Of a stretch of 64,000 nt of DNA, positions 16,481 to 24,749 are shown piece after piece; position 1 is the stretch's first letter; each line of letters opens with the position of its first letter. Under the pieces are notes generated by a model. The model saw nothing but the letters and a program-made list of their open reading frames with translations. It was not told the origin of the DNA and did no database searches. This stretch comes from Mycolicibacterium nivoides. Its GTDB lineage: Bacteria; Actinomycetota; Actinomycetes; Mycobacteriales; Mycobacteriaceae. Made by a program: the position numbers and the translations under genes. Location: the NCBI RefSeq assembly GCF_003855255.1, contig NZ_CP034072.1:5297705-5361704 (forward strand), read 5' to 3'.

Positions 16481-17085
16481 TTCTGCGGTCCCGGTTCGGC
16501 CGCCAACCGCTCCACGACCGGTTGCAGATCCTCGGCCAGCAGCTCACGCAGGAACACCGCGGCCACCCGGTGCTGACGGTCCAGCACCACGGTCGACGGG
16601 ATCACCGTGGTCGGGTATTTCCCGCCGAACGCGATCATCGTCCGCATCGCCGGGTCGTAGATGGACGGGAAGGTGACCTTGCGGTCGGTGACGAAATCGA
16701 CTGCGGCATCACGGTTGTTGTCCCGCACGTCGATGCCGAGGAACTGAACGCCGTCGCGACGGGTCGCTTCGTACACCTTCTGCAACTGACCGATCTCGGC
16801 CCGGCACGGGCCACACCACTGGCCCCACACATTGATCACCACGACCTTGCCGGCGAAATCTTCCAGCGAGATGGTCTTGCTCGGGTCGACGAGGTCGGGA
16901 CCGCTCAATTTGCCTGGGGTGCCGCGCTTTTCGGGCGGGTCGTAGAAGATGTCGGTCTTGCCGCCGGGTGCGACGAACTCGAAGGTGCCACCCTGGGCCA
17001 CCGCGTCGTCACCCGTCGAGCATCCGGTGAGCAGCACCAGCCCTGCCAGCACCGCCGCACTCACCCGGGCGACCAACGACCTCAT
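16477..17085 (-). CDS. TlpA/ResA-like thioredoxin lipoprotein
   Basis: 202 residues. The signal ends in a lipobox (LVLLTGC, Cys22), so the protein is probably lipid-anchored on the outer face of the membrane. The thioredoxin fold carries WCGPC at 90-94, a conserved TVIPSTVVLD cis-Pro segment and the TlpA-type insertion. It is the likely receiver of electrons from CcdA and reductant of apocytochrome c. The ATG directly abuts the phosphoglycerate mutase stop, and its own stop overlaps ccdA. Corresponds to Rv0526. Confidence 0.93.
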   Translation of the reverse strand: MRSLVARVSAAVLAGLVLLTGCSTGDDAVAQGGTFEFVAPGGKTDIFYDPPEKRGTPGKLSGPDLVDPSKTISLEDFAGKVVVINVWGQWCGPCRAEIGQLQKVYEATRRDGVQFLGIDVRDNNRDAAVDFVTDRKVTFPSIYDPAMRTMIAFGGKYPTTVIPSTVVLDRQHRVAAVFLRELLAEDLQPVVERLAAEPGPQK

Positions 17086-17700
17086 TCAGATTCCCCAGGG
17101 CTCCGTGTAGCCCCACCGGATCAGCTTGTCGCCGTCGAAAGTGAACGACGTGATCGAAGACAGGTTGCACAGCCGGCTGTGCGGCAACGGCAGGTGGGCC
17201 AGCTTGCGTCCGGTCATCGCCCGGCGCAGCGTCTCGACCGGAAGCTGGTGGCTGACGCAGACCGCCTCGTGCCCGGCCGCCTTCTCCCGGGCGCGGTGCA
17301 TGGCCGCCATCATCCTCGGCGCGATCTCGTCGTAGGGCTCACCCCAGGACGGTTTCATCGGGTTGCGCAGCCGCGGCCAGTTCCTCGGGTCACGCAGCGC
17401 ACCGTCCCCCGGGGCCACCCGCTCCCCCTCGAACATGTTCCACGATTCGATCAGATCGCCGTCCGTGGCGATCGGCAGCCCATGGCTTTCTGCGATCGGC
17501 GTGGCCGTTTCCTGAGCCCGCTCCAACGGTGAGGCCACCACGTAGACGATGTCCTTGCCGGCCAGCCAGTCGGCAGCAGCCTGCGCCTGGGCCCGCCCGC
17601 GGTCGGACAGGTGGTAGCCGGGCAACCGGCCGTAGAGCACCTTCTCCGGATTGAACACCTCGCCGTGGCGCATCACGTGCACGGTCGTTCTGGTGGTCAC
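17086..17700 (-). CDS. Histidine phosphatase / phosphoglycerate mutase-like protein
   Basis: 204 residues. The RHGE motif ([12 protein letters not shown]) holds the phospho-accepting His at about 11; the second catalytic region is [15 protein letters not shown]. This is the broad histidine phosphatase superfamily, so a phosphatase role is more likely than glycolytic mutase; gpm1 is encoded separately at 46611-47354. GTG overlaps the hemL stop by 4 bases, placing it second in the hemL-ccs operon. Corresponds to Rv0525; the substrate is unknown. Confidence 0.85.
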   Translation of the reverse strand: MTTRTTVHVMRHGEVFNPEKVLYGRLPGYHLSDRGRAQAQAAADWLAGKDIVYVVASPLERAQETATPIAESHGLPIATDGDLIESWNMFEGERVAPGDGALRDPRNWPRLRNPMKPSWGEPYDEIAPRMMAAMHRAREKAAGHEAVCVSHQLPVETLRRAMTGRKLAHLPLPHSRLCNLSSITSFTFDGDKLIRWGYTEPWGI

Positions 17701-19040
17701 TGCTTGGCCTCCGCTGCGGCACGGGCCGCACCGGGCAGCGCATCGGCGATGCGGGAGAACGCCTCGTCATCCAAAGCCGCTGAGACGAACCAGGTTTCGA
17801 AGGCACTACACGGCGGGTACACCCCGGCCTCGAGCAGCGCGTGGAAGAACGGCGGGAAGCGCCAGGTTTCGGTGGCCTTGGCCGCGGCGAAGTCGTTGAC
17901 CTGCTCGTCGGTGAAGAACACGCTGAGCATGTTGCCCGCGCGCTGCACGCGGTGGACCACGCCGGCGTCGGTGAGCGCACCGCTGAGCAGACCGGCCAAC
18001 CGGTCGGCATTGGCATCCAGCCGGGCGTAGGCGGCGGCGTCGGCGTTGCGCAACGTGGCCAGCCCGGCGGCCATCGCCACCGGGTTACCGGAGAGGGTCC
18101 CGGCCTGATAGACCGGCCCCAGCGGGGCCAACCGCCCCATCACCTCGGCACTGCCGCCGAAGGCCGCGGCCGGCAGGCCGCCGCTCATCACCTTTCCGAA
18201 GGTGAACAGGTCGGCGGCGACAGGATCGAGCCCGTACCAGCCGGCCCGGCTCACCCGGAAGCCCGTCATGACCTCGTCGAGGATCAGCAGCGCGCCGTGG
18301 GCCGCGGTGATCCGGCGCAGCGCCGCGTTGAAACCGGGCAACGGGGCGACCGTGCCCATGTTGCCCGGGCTGGCCTCGCTGATGACGCAGGCGATCTCAT
18401 CCCCGAACCGGCCGAAGATCTCTTCCACCGCGGCGACGTTGTTGTACGGCAGCACGATGGTGTCGGCGGCCGCCGCACCGGTGACACCGGGCGAGGACGG
18501 CAGACCCAGGGTGGCCACACCCGAGCCGGCGTCGGCCAGCAGCGCGTCACTATGACCGTGATAGCAGCCGGAGAACTTGATGATCTTGGCGCGGCCGGTG
18601 TAGCCGCGGGCCAGCCGGATCGCGCTCATGGTGGCCTCGGTGCCCGAGTTGACCAGCCGCAGCCGCTCGACGGGGGCGACCCGGTCGATGATCTCGGCGG
18701 CCAGTTCGGTCTCCGACGGGGTCGGGGCGCCGAAGCTCAGTCCGTCGACCGCCGCCTTCTGCACGGCCTCCACGACCGCGGGGTGCGCGTGGCCGAGCAG
18801 CATCGGGCCCCATGAGCAGACCAGGTCGACGTAGCGGTTGTCATCCGCATCGGTCAGCCAGTAGCCCTTGGCCGAGGTGATGAACCGGGGGGTGCCGCCG
18901 ACCGAGCTGAAGGCACGCACCGGGGAGTTCACTCCACCGGGGATAACTGCGCAGGCATCGGCGAACAGCTGGGCCGATCGCTGAGGCTCGGATATCCGGT
19001 GCTCCTCGCGTCCGCCTTGTTGCTCAACACGCATGGCCAC
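17697..19040 (-). CDS. hemL: Glutamate-1-semialdehyde 2,1-aminomutase
   Basis: 447 residues. A PLP enzyme that converts glutamate-1-semialdehyde to 5-aminolevulinate, the step after HemA in the C5 heme pathway. The Schiff-base Lys is 283 ([12 protein letters not shown]), preceded by the PLP-binding [12 protein letters not shown]. First gene of a six-gene run to ccsB, so heme supply and cytochrome c assembly are probably co-transcribed. The start may be the ATG at 19040 or the one two codons in. Corresponds to Rv0524. Confidence 0.95.
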   Translation of the reverse strand: MAMRVEQQGGREEHRISEPQRSAQLFADACAVIPGGVNSPVRAFSSVGGTPRFITSAKGYWLTDADDNRYVDLVCSWGPMLLGHAHPAVVEAVQKAAVDGLSFGAPTPSETELAAEIIDRVAPVERLRLVNSGTEATMSAIRLARGYTGRAKIIKFSGCYHGHSDALLADAGSGVATLGLPSSPGVTGAAAADTIVLPYNNVAAVEEIFGRFGDEIACVISEASPGNMGTVAPLPGFNAALRRITAAHGALLILDEVMTGFRVSRAGWYGLDPVAADLFTFGKVMSGGLPAAAFGGSAEVMGRLAPLGPVYQAGTLSGNPVAMAAGLATLRNADAAAYARLDANADRLAGLLSGALTDAGVVHRVQRAGNMLSVFFTDEQVNDFAAAKATETWRFPPFFHALLEAGVYPPCSAFETWFVSAALDDEAFSRIADALPGAARAAAEAKQ

Positions 19041-19091
19041 CAGTGTCCCAGTCGGCGCAACTGCGTCAACTACAGGGTGTAGTGGTCGCGG

Positions 19092-19478
19092 TCACCCAGC
19101 CGGCGTCAGCGCGAACACCGGATGGTCCGCGTCGTCGGGCAGGTCGCGGAAGTAGCCCTTCGCCACCTTGCCGGCCAGCGGCCGGTAGGCCGCGATGATG
19201 GGCGCCCGCTGCTCCACCGGAACCTCGGCCGCGAGGTAGCTGGACTTGCCCAGCGTGACGCGCGGATTGGCCCGGATGTTGCGCACCCATTCGGACTCAC
19301 CACGGGTGGAGACCAGGTATCGGACGCCGTCGACCACAGGAACCACGACGGGGATCTGCTGTGACTGTTTGCTGACCCGGGTGGTGACGGTCAGGGTCTC
19401 GCTGTGGCCGATGCCGGTGGCCATCGCGATCCGGTTGAACACTGCCCGAACAAACCAAGGGGGCTTGAGGTAGGCCAT
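19092..19478 (-). CDS. Deazaflavin (F420)-dependent nitroreductase family protein
   Basis: 128 residues with the split-barrel fold of the DDN/FDOR family: an N-terminal amphipathic helix (PPWFVRAVFNRIAM), a strand pattern VPVVDGVRYLVSTRGESEWVRNIRANP for F420 contacts, and a C-terminal PVFALTPAG. FDOR proteins use reduced F420 or bind other flavins or heme; which applies here is not known. It is divergent from a second FDOR-family gene at 19493 (about 14-23 bases between starts), so two paralogues share one promoter region. Confidence 0.85.
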   Translation of the reverse strand: MAYLKPPWFVRAVFNRIAMATGIGHSETLTVTTRVSKQSQQIPVVVPVVDGVRYLVSTRGESEWVRNIRANPRVTLGKSSYLAAEVPVEQRAPIIAAYRPLAGKVAKGYFRDLPDDADHPVFALTPAG

Positions 19479-19492
19479 AACTCACGAGTTTG

Positions 19493-19882
19493 ATGGTGAC
19501 CATGCAGTTACCGCAATCGCTGGCCCGGTTCAACCGCCATGTGACCAACCCCATCCAGCGTCTGTGGGCGGGCTGGGCGCCGACGTTCGGAATCCTGGAA
19601 CACGTCGGCCGGAAATCCGGCAAGACCTACCGGACGCCGTTGAGCGTCTTCAGCACCGACGACGGCGTGGCCATCATGCTGACCTACGGTCCGGATCGGG
19701 ACTGGCTGAAGAACATCACCTCAGCTGGTCACGCGCGGATTCGCCGCCACGGTAAGACCATCGAGGTCAGTGGGCCGCGGGTGGTGTCCAAGGCCGAAGC
19801 GGCCGAGCACGTGACCGGCGCGATGCGTCGCCCGTTCGCGCGACTGCCCTTCGAACAGGCCGTGCTACTCAAAAAGGTCTAG
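19493..19882 (+). CDS. DDN-like nitroreductase / quinone reductase family protein
   Basis: 129 residues from ATG 19493; ATG 19502 (MQLPQSLARFN) and TTG 19490 are alternatives, and no strong ribosome-binding site decides. The HVGRKSGKTYRTPLSVF segment is the family hallmark (compare GRKSGKxRxTPL of DDN), followed by VAIMLTYGPDRDWLKNI. Position and orientation beside hemL fit Rv0523c. It is shorter than typical Ddn (about 150) and lacks a membrane-anchor helix. Confidence 0.85.
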   Translation: MVTMQLPQSLARFNRHVTNPIQRLWAGWAPTFGILEHVGRKSGKTYRTPLSVFSTDDGVAIMLTYGPDRDWLKNITSAGHARIRRHGKTIEVSGPRVVSKAEAAEHVTGAMRRPFARLPFEQAVLLKKV

Positions 19883-20012
19883 TGGTCACCAGCGGGACCG
19901 GGGACGCCTGCGAATCCAGTCGCCGGTTCTGGCGGATCACCACCCGGCGTAAGCCCAGCAATATCGCGGCCGGCGCCGCCATCAGCGCGATGATCTGGAA
20001 CATCTCACTCAT
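19869..20012 (-). CDS. Possible 47-residue single-pass membrane protein
   Basis: An open frame from ATG 20010-20012 to TGA 19869-19871 gives MSEMFQIIALMAAPAAILLG followed by a basic stop-transfer segment and a short polar tail. The hydrophobic helix plus LRRVVIRQNRR looks like a genuine small membrane protein. It overlaps the convergent DDN-like gene by 14 bases. The upstream AGGCGG is a weak, rather distant ribosome-binding site, so the call is tentative. The competing plus-strand reading here has no protein-like character. Confidence 0.4.
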   Translation of the reverse strand: MSEMFQIIALMAAPAAILLGLRRVVIRQNRRLDSQASPVPLVTTRPF

Positions 20013-20278
20013 CGCGGGTACCGCCTCGGGCGCCCAGGCGGAATCAGTACGACGGCGGCGGCGGGAAGTTCGGTCGGTGCTTGGTCTCGCATATCTGCCG
20101 GTCTACGCCGGTCCCAGGCACTCGGCGTCGATCTCAACGGTTTCTTGACGGCCGACGATCGAATCCTTACATGCCGCGTGATCGTGCACGTCAAGAGACT
20201 GTGCAGAATCTCGTTGCACCCGTAAAGAAGTCGTGAACGATCCGGCCGGCGGGCCTGCGAGCCGCTGGGATGGCATGC

Positions 20279-20551
20279 ATGGCACATGACGACGCGGACA
20301 GATGGCACTGGCAACTGCACGCGAGGTGTCGAGGCATGGACGCTTCGGTGTTCTTCTCCCCCGAAGGAGAACGCGGGCGCGCTCGATCGAATCGCGAACA
20401 ACGGGCCAAAGCGCTGTGCCGGGATTGCCCGGTACTCACGCAATGCCGAACGCATGCGCTCACGATCGCCGAACCGTTCGGCGTCTGGGGCGGGCTGTCG
20501 GAGGCGGACCGATACGGCCTGATAGATCCGAAACGGACTGCAACCGGCTGA
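20279..20551 (+). CDS. WhiB-family Fe-S regulator, WhiB3-like
   Basis: 90 residues from ATG 20279 (an ATG at 20270 would leave no room for a ribosome-binding site). The four cluster-ligating Cys are 17, 47, 50 and 56 in the C-X29-C-X2-C-X5-C pattern, followed by GVWGG (68-72). The sequence WHWQLHARCRGMD, then FFSPEGERGRAR, closely resembles WhiB3, a 4Fe-4S redox and NO sensor that works with the primary sigma factor. The locus differs from that of M. tuberculosis whiB3 (Rv3416), so it may be a second paralogue. About 115 bases upstream of mddA. Confidence 0.9.
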   Translation: MAHDDADRWHWQLHARCRGMDASVFFSPEGERGRARSNREQRAKALCRDCPVLTQCRTHALTIAEPFGVWGGLSEADRYGLIDPKRTATG

Positions 20552-20667
20552 TTCAGCAAACTGGCGAACCCTTGTTCACCTGGGAATTCAAGGTCTACCG
20601 TAGATAAGTCACTACTGCGGTCGGCAGCAGGGCGCGGCATCTGTCCAATCGGTGGCAGGAGGTCACC

Positions 20668-21438
20668 ATGAAGCGCCTGTTCATCATCGGTTACGGGATC
20701 GCGAGCTATCTGGCCTTCCTCGTCGCCTTCCTCTACGCGATCGCCTTCGTCGGCAACTTCGCGGTGCCGCGCACGATCGATTCCGGTATCGCCGCACCGA
20801 CCAGTGAGGCGGTGCTCGTCAACGTGCTGCTGCTGTCGGTGTTCGCCGTTCAGCACAGCGTGATGGCCCGAATCTGGTTCAAACGCTTGTGGACGCGGAT
20901 CGTTCCGCAAGTCATCGAGCGAAGCACCTATGTGCTCTTGTCGAGCCTGGCACTGTTCCTGCTGTACTGGCAGTGGCGCACCATGCCCGCAGTGGTGTGG
21001 AACGTGGAATCCACTGCGGGACGGGTGATTCTGTGGGTGTTGTTCTGGGCCGGCTGGGCAACCGTTCTCGCCTCGACGTTCATGATCAACCATTTCGACC
21101 TGTTCGGGCTGCGGCAGGTGTGGCTGAACTGGCGCGGCCGGCCGTACAGCGAGCTGGGCTTCCGCACCGTGATGTTCTACCGGGTGATCCGGCACCCGAT
21201 CATGGCCGGGTTCATCGTGGCGTTCTGGGCCACCCCGACGATGACCGCGGGCCATCTGCTGTTCGCGGCTGTCAGCACCGCCTACATCCTGGTGGCGATC
21301 CAGCTCGAAGAACACGACATGATGGCGATGATGGGCGATCAGTACCGCGACTACAGGCACCGCGTCGGGATGCTGGCCCCGGGTCTGCACCTCGGCCACG
21401 ACAGCCCCACCCCGAAAGTCAGGCATCGGGCGGCGTAG
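20668..21438 (+). CDS. mddA: Methanethiol S-methyltransferase-like membrane protein (MddA/NnrU family)
   Basis: 256 residues, five or six membrane segments. AGGAGG lies 5-6 bases before the ATG. The C-terminal half carries the SAM-binding pattern of membrane methyltransferases: GFRTVMFYRVIRHPIMAGFIVAFWATP and then QLEEHDMMAMMGDQYRDYRHRVGML, shared with MddA and isoprenylcysteine methyltransferases. MddA methylates methanethiol to dimethyl sulfide; a functional MddA is known in M. tuberculosis (Rv3238c, from memory). It is the next gene after the WhiB3-like regulator, which suggests redox or sulfur control. Confidence 0.75.
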   Translation: MKRLFIIGYGIASYLAFLVAFLYAIAFVGNFAVPRTIDSGIAAPTSEAVLVNVLLLSVFAVQHSVMARIWFKRLWTRIVPQVIERSTYVLLSSLALFLLYWQWRTMPAVVWNVESTAGRVILWVLFWAGWATVLASTFMINHFDLFGLRQVWLNWRGRPYSELGFRTVMFYRVIRHPIMAGFIVAFWATPTMTAGHLLFAAVSTAYILVAIQLEEHDMMAMMGDQYRDYRHRVGMLAPGLHLGHDSPTPKVRHRAA

Positions 21439-21454
21439 CGGACACCCCGTGGAG

Positions 21455-21493
21455 GCCGGGTGTGGCGAGCGGCTCCGCCGAACCACACCCGGC
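21455..21493. terminator. Bidirectional terminator hairpin
   Basis: An 11-base perfect stem (GCCGGGTGTGG at 21455-21465 pairing with CCACACCCGGC at 21483-21493) lies between the convergent mddA and the exported-protein gene. There is no T-run, as usual in mycobacteria. Confidence 0.6.
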
Positions 21494-21498
21494 AACCG

Positions 21499-22629
21499 CT
21501 ACTCTTCGCCGCCACCTGCACTCCCCGAGGACTCGTTGTCCCCGGGAGCCTTGGCCGGTTTGTTCAGTTCCGACTTCACCTTCTTCACAAAGGATTTCAC
21601 CGACGCTGGCGCCGGCGACTCAGTCTTGGCCGGGGCCGGCGTATCGGTACCATCGGTCTCCGCACCGCCGGAGCTCGCCACGGTCTGCCCTGGCCGAACC
21701 TTGTTGCCCTTGCCGAAGATCGAGCGCAGATTCGGACGGGCATGCGTGGTCGACGCCGGGGAGTCGACCGTCGCCGCCACCCGGGACGTGAGCGCGACAT
21801 CCTGATCGTCGCCTGCACCGGCATCGGTGGGAGTAACGGATTCGACACGCCGCTCCAGTGCCAGATTCGTTGTCGCGGGCTGGGTTTGGAGCGCGGTCTT
21901 GACCGCCTGCCGGGTGTCGTGGACAACCGCCCCAGTGGCATTGGCCAGATCGATCGTGCGCATGGCGACGTCTTTCACCCCGTGCTGGAGCGCGTTGATG
22001 GTGGCGCCCGGGTCAAGAGTGGTCGCCGCATTCAGCACCTCACCAATCGAGAAAACCGCCTGGTCGATGAGCGGCTTCACATAGCTGATGCCGAGGTAGA
22101 TCGGTATCGAGATCGCACTCTCCACCACCACGGGGACCAACGCCTGGGCTACGGCCAGCGGGCGTTGCAGCAGGTACTCCACCGACGGGACCGACTGGAT
22201 CACGTACTGGATGATCGACGTTCCGATCGCATTGAGAATCTCGATGGATGCCTGCGCGGGGTCACCGTGCACGATTGCGTCGGCCGCCGCCGAGAGACCG
22301 GCAGGAAGCCCGGTGACGACGTCCACGGCGGTCTTGATGCCGTCGACCACGATCGCTCCTGTCGCGTTGACCGTGGCGATCTGGTTCATCAGAAGCTGAT
22401 TGAGAATCGGGGCCGGGTCACTGAGTTCAGCGGCGATGAGTCCGGCGATGACTTCCTGCGAGAACTGGAAAACCGGGGCGAACACCTCGGCCGGGTTCTC
22501 CACCGCGGCTGCGAGTTGCACACCGCCGGAATGGATTTGCGGTGGCGGGTTGACCGAGGCCGTGGCGATGACGCCGGCCCCGACGAGGGCGATTCCGGCA
22601 CTGAGATAGGGCCGAACACCTGCGTGCAT
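21499..22629 (-). CDS. Exported helical protein with Ser/Pro/Ala-rich tail
   Basis: 376 residues from ATG 22627-22629, chosen for AAAGGGA 5 bases upstream (an open extension to 22689 has no ribosome-binding site). N-terminal signal-like helix AGIALVGAGVIATASV after a short basic start. Residues about 30-240 are alanine/valine-rich helices (EVIAGLIAAEL, ALVPVVVESAISIPIYLG). Residues about 250-376 are a disordered, charged tail (SSGGAETDGTDTPAPAK). The N-terminal pattern MHAGVRPYLSAGIALVGAGV recurs in mycobacterial exported proteins of unknown function. No catalytic motif is visible. Confidence 0.75.
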   Translation of the reverse strand: MHAGVRPYLSAGIALVGAGVIATASVNPPPQIHSGGVQLAAAVENPAEVFAPVFQFSQEVIAGLIAAELSDPAPILNQLLMNQIATVNATGAIVVDGIKTAVDVVTGLPAGLSAAADAIVHGDPAQASIEILNAIGTSIIQYVIQSVPSVEYLLQRPLAVAQALVPVVVESAISIPIYLGISYVKPLIDQAVFSIGEVLNAATTLDPGATINALQHGVKDVAMRTIDLANATGAVVHDTRQAVKTALQTQPATTNLALERRVESVTPTDAGAGDDQDVALTSRVAATVDSPASTTHARPNLRSIFGKGNKVRPGQTVASSGGAETDGTDTPAPAKTESPAPASVKSFVKKVKSELNKPAKAPGDNESSGSAGGGEE

Positions 22630-23016
22630 GTGATCCCTTTCATCCGAGTTGGCATTCCGGACGGGGCTCGACGCACCGCACGCAGCCAACGTCGAGAGAA
22701 CGTACCGACGCAGCTATAACGTGTTTCACTTTCTTCAGAAGTGGGGCAATTCTCATTTGCGCGAGCAACTTTTAGCAATGAGAATGATGGCTATCTAGCT
22801 GGCATTTCTTCAATATAGCTACTTACCGTAGCGTAAATACTCGTCGCGACTACTTGCTAGTAGTATTCACAAACTGCATCCCGGCGCGGCGCGGCACCAC
22901 ACCCCCCCAGCCGACGCTCGCGGCCCGCGGACGACCGAAAAATTGCCGGCTGGCTTTTATTTTTTTCTGATGTATGGTCGGGCCCAGTGATTGTTTGCGA
23001 ATAAAAAGGAGCAACG
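22630..23016. other. AT-rich intergenic region
   Basis: 387 bases without a convincing gene, noticeably richer in A/T than its surroundings (runs such as TTTTATTTTTTT at 22955-22966, and TAGCTACTTACCGTAGCGTAAAT). It contains the perfect inverted repeat at 22749-22785 and the upstream region of the 44-residue gene at 23017. A minus-strand open frame across 22857-23126 runs antisense to that gene and lacks protein-like composition. Likely regulatory, possibly carrying a small RNA or a long 5' leader. Confidence 0.6.
22749..22785. promoter_or_regulatory. Perfect inverted repeat ATTCTCATT ... AATGAGAAT
   Basis: Nine-base arms at 22749-22757 and 22777-22785 with a 19-base spacer; TTGC/GCAA just inside can extend the stem with a bulge. 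The right arm continues as TGAGAATGAT, which resembles a half-site of Fur/Zur-type metalloregulator boxes, but the second half of such a box is not well matched. Operator or hairpin cannot be decided by eye. Confidence 0.35.
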
Positions 23017-23151
23017 ATGGCTGATAAATCCCAAGGTCGTCTGCCCAAAAAACCGGCGATGACCATCAAGGAACGGCGAGCGGCAAAGCGTACCAAGGCC
23101 GCCGAGGCCGCAGAGACCATTCCCAAGAGGAAGCGGCCGGACCGCGTTTAG
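23017..23151 (+). CDS. 44-residue highly basic protein
   Basis: ATG 23017 is preceded by AAAAAGGAG ending 6 bases upstream, one of the best ribosome-binding sites in the window; the stop is TAG at 23149-23151. The product starts MADKSQGRLPKKPAMTIKER and continues with RRAAKRTKAAEAAE and a KRKRPDRV end; about a third of its residues are Lys or Arg. The middle is predicted helical. It resembles small basic actinobacterial proteins of unknown function; nucleic-acid or ribosome binding is only an inference from charge. It sits in an AT-rich island with long spacers on both sides. Confidence 0.8.
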   Translation: MADKSQGRLPKKPAMTIKERRAAKRTKAAEAAETIPKRKRPDRV

Positions 23152-23346
23152 CAGTCCGAGCTGTAGGTTTATCGGACCCTACGTTCATCACGCCGTACCC
23201 GCAGAGGCGCATTCGCGGCGAATTCAACCAATATTTTGCGACGCTGAAACTAACACGCGATTCGCATTTTCAATTTCGCGATCGCCGTGGATGAATTGTG
23301 CAGAATAATGGTCGGCCGGAGCGTGACAATATAAATGAGCGACAGG

Positions 23347-23374
23347 AACTGGCGGGCATTCAGGTCCGCCAGTT
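23347..23374. terminator. Hairpin at the 3' end of the PNPOx-family gene
   Basis: Nine-base perfect stem AACTGGCGG (23347-23355) with CCGCCAGTT (23366-23374); it spans the stop codon of the minus-strand gene ending at 23360. The 185 bases beyond it, up to the 44-residue gene, hold no gene I can support. Confidence 0.45.
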
Positions 23375-23866
23375 CAACACTTCACCAGATCCCGCTGTCA
23401 TGACCGTGCCCGGCATCACTCGCAGCCGATAGGGGGTCAGCCTCAGCGCCGCGAATTGATCCGAGGTCGGCCCGGCATTCCATTGCGGAATGATGTACGG
23501 GTCGTAGCCCACCGGGGCGGGCCCGTTGGCGAAGCGGTCCCAGACCTGCGTGCAGGTCTCGTCATCGGTGTACCACTCCACCAGGCAGTCCGCGGCGCAG
23601 GTGTCGTGATTGGTGGTCCAGTAACTGACCGAGACATACGGATGCACCGCAAGGTGGGCGCGCTTGACCGCGGTGGGAACGGTGGCGACCCAGCCGAACA
23701 GATCGGTACCGTCCCACTCCCAGATCGGATGCAGGATGCGACTGCGGGGCTGACCGTCGGCGTCGACGGTGGCCACTGAGGCCCACACGATCTCGTGGGC
23801 CATGGTCACGAAGGCAGGGGCGATCCGGTCCAGCGGGGTAGCAGTCACATCAGCCACAGTAGGCAA
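23360..23866 (-). CDS. Pyridoxamine 5'-phosphate oxidase-family (split-barrel) protein
   Basis: 168 residues. The FMN/F420 split-barrel pattern is visible: EIVWASVATVDADGQPRSRILHPIWEWDG, then VKRAHLAVHPYVSVSYW, and a C-terminal FAALRLTPYRLRVMPGTVM. These proteins bind flavin, F420 or heme; the ligand is not known here. The apparent start is TTG 23864-23866 with AGGA about 7 bases upstream; an in-frame GTG three codons in is an alternative. No obvious operon partner. Confidence 0.8.
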   Translation of the reverse strand: MPTVADVTATPLDRIAPAFVTMAHEIVWASVATVDADGQPRSRILHPIWEWDGTDLFGWVATVPTAVKRAHLAVHPYVSVSYWTTNHDTCAADCLVEWYTDDETCTQVWDRFANGPAPVGYDPYIIPQWNAGPTSDQFAALRLTPYRLRVMPGTVMTAGSGEVLNWRT

Positions 23867-23896
23867 GGGATGTCCTGCGACGGCGCAGGTTCGCGG

Positions 23897-24091
23897 TTAC
23901 GGCTCCGGGTCCGCGTCACCGTAGATGGGGTTGCCGTCCTCGTCGATCCAGTCGTTGACGGCGGTGCCCGACACCGTGCCATGACTGCCCGGCAGGGTGA
24001 CGGTGGGGCGGGTGTCGTCATAGGACCTCAGGACGCGCTTGGCTTCTCTGCGGTTCTCTTCGCTGACGGGTGGCGGATTCTCGGTGCTCAT
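23897..24091 (-). CDS. 64-residue conserved hypothetical protein
   Basis: Starts at ATG 24089-24091 (MSTENPPPVSEENRREAKRV). The acidic, Pro-rich start is followed by VLRSYDDTRPTVTLPGSHGTVSGTAV and ends NDWIDEDGNPIYGDADPEP. The compact mix of charged residues and conserved-looking Gly/Trp suggests a small cytoplasmic protein seen in many mycobacteria. An open extension to 24127 is not favoured. No function is recognised. Confidence 0.65.
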   Translation of the reverse strand: MSTENPPPVSEENRREAKRVLRSYDDTRPTVTLPGSHGTVSGTAVNDWIDEDGNPIYGDADPEP

Positions 24092-24155
24092 ACCTGTGGC
24101 TGCCCGAAAGTGTGAGCCACCAAACACTTAGACCCGGGGGGTGCGCCGGAGCGGA

Positions 24156-24749
24156 TCAGGCCGAGACGGTACGAAGCGAGGCCGGCAGGCTGGGCAGGAA
24201 ATGCCGGGTGGCGAAGGCCCGGAGATCCTCGGGGGTGTCGAGGGGTTCGACGCTGGGCAGCAACAGCACCATCCCCGCATAGCGCAGGATGGTGTCCGCG
24301 AGGTCGTTGACCGCCTGCTCACCGATCCGCTCGGCGAACCCGGCCGGGAAGATCACCTTGAGCGCCGCAGCCATCCGCTCGATCGCCGCGCCGTAGTGGG
24401 TGTGCAGCATCTCCATCACCAGAGCCGGTTCATCGGCGATCATCTGGTTGAGCACGTGGTGGCGACGGAACTTCAGGATCGACAGCGTGAACGCCTCAAC
24501 ATAGTAGTTCGATTGCGGCCCTGCGTTTTTCAGCTCGTTGGCAATGTCGGAGAACAACGCGACGTTCTCCCGCTCGATCACCGCCGCGACCAGCTCGTCG
24601 CGGTTGGCGAACCTGCGGTAGATCGTGGTGCGACTGACCCCGGCCCGGCGCGCGACGTCGTCGAGCGCGACCCGGCGCAGGCCGTGCCGCTCGAACTCGA
24701 CGAGGGCCGCGTCCAGGATCGTCGCGGTTACCGAATCAGCTCCGGGCAT
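24156..24749 (-). CDS. TetR-family transcriptional regulator
   Basis: 197 residues from ATG 24747-24749 (TTG/GTG-type extension to 24764 possible). N-terminal helix-turn-helix about 8-55: [43 protein letters not shown]. The C-terminal ligand domain is helical, with no recognised ligand. Its start lies inside the end of the DUF2236 gene (14-base overlap), so the two are cotranscribed and it probably controls that operon from the promoter near 25.6 kb. Confidence 0.9.
   Translation of the reverse strand: MPGADSVTATILDAALVEFERHGLRRVALDDVARRAGVSRTTIYRRFANRDELVAAVIERENVALFSDIANELKNAGPQSNYYVEAFTLSILKFRRHHVLNQMIADEPALVMEMLHTHYGAAIERMAAALKVIFPAGFAERIGEQAVNDLADTILRYAGMVLLLPSVEPLDTPEDLRAFATRHFLPSLPASLRTVSA

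Noticed and set aside
19882..20148. 88-codon plus-strand frame after the DDN-like gene
   Set aside because: Starts at a GTG with no good ribosome-binding site; the translation is Arg-rich and irregular, and the minus-strand membrane peptide is more convincing.
20191..21495. 434-codon minus-strand frame across whiB and mddA
   Set aside because: Covers two plus-strand genes with intact cysteine and SAM-binding motifs; composition not protein-like.
22857..23126. 89-codon minus-strand frame over the 44-residue gene
   Set aside because: No ribosome-binding site and poor composition; the plus-strand gene has a strong site.
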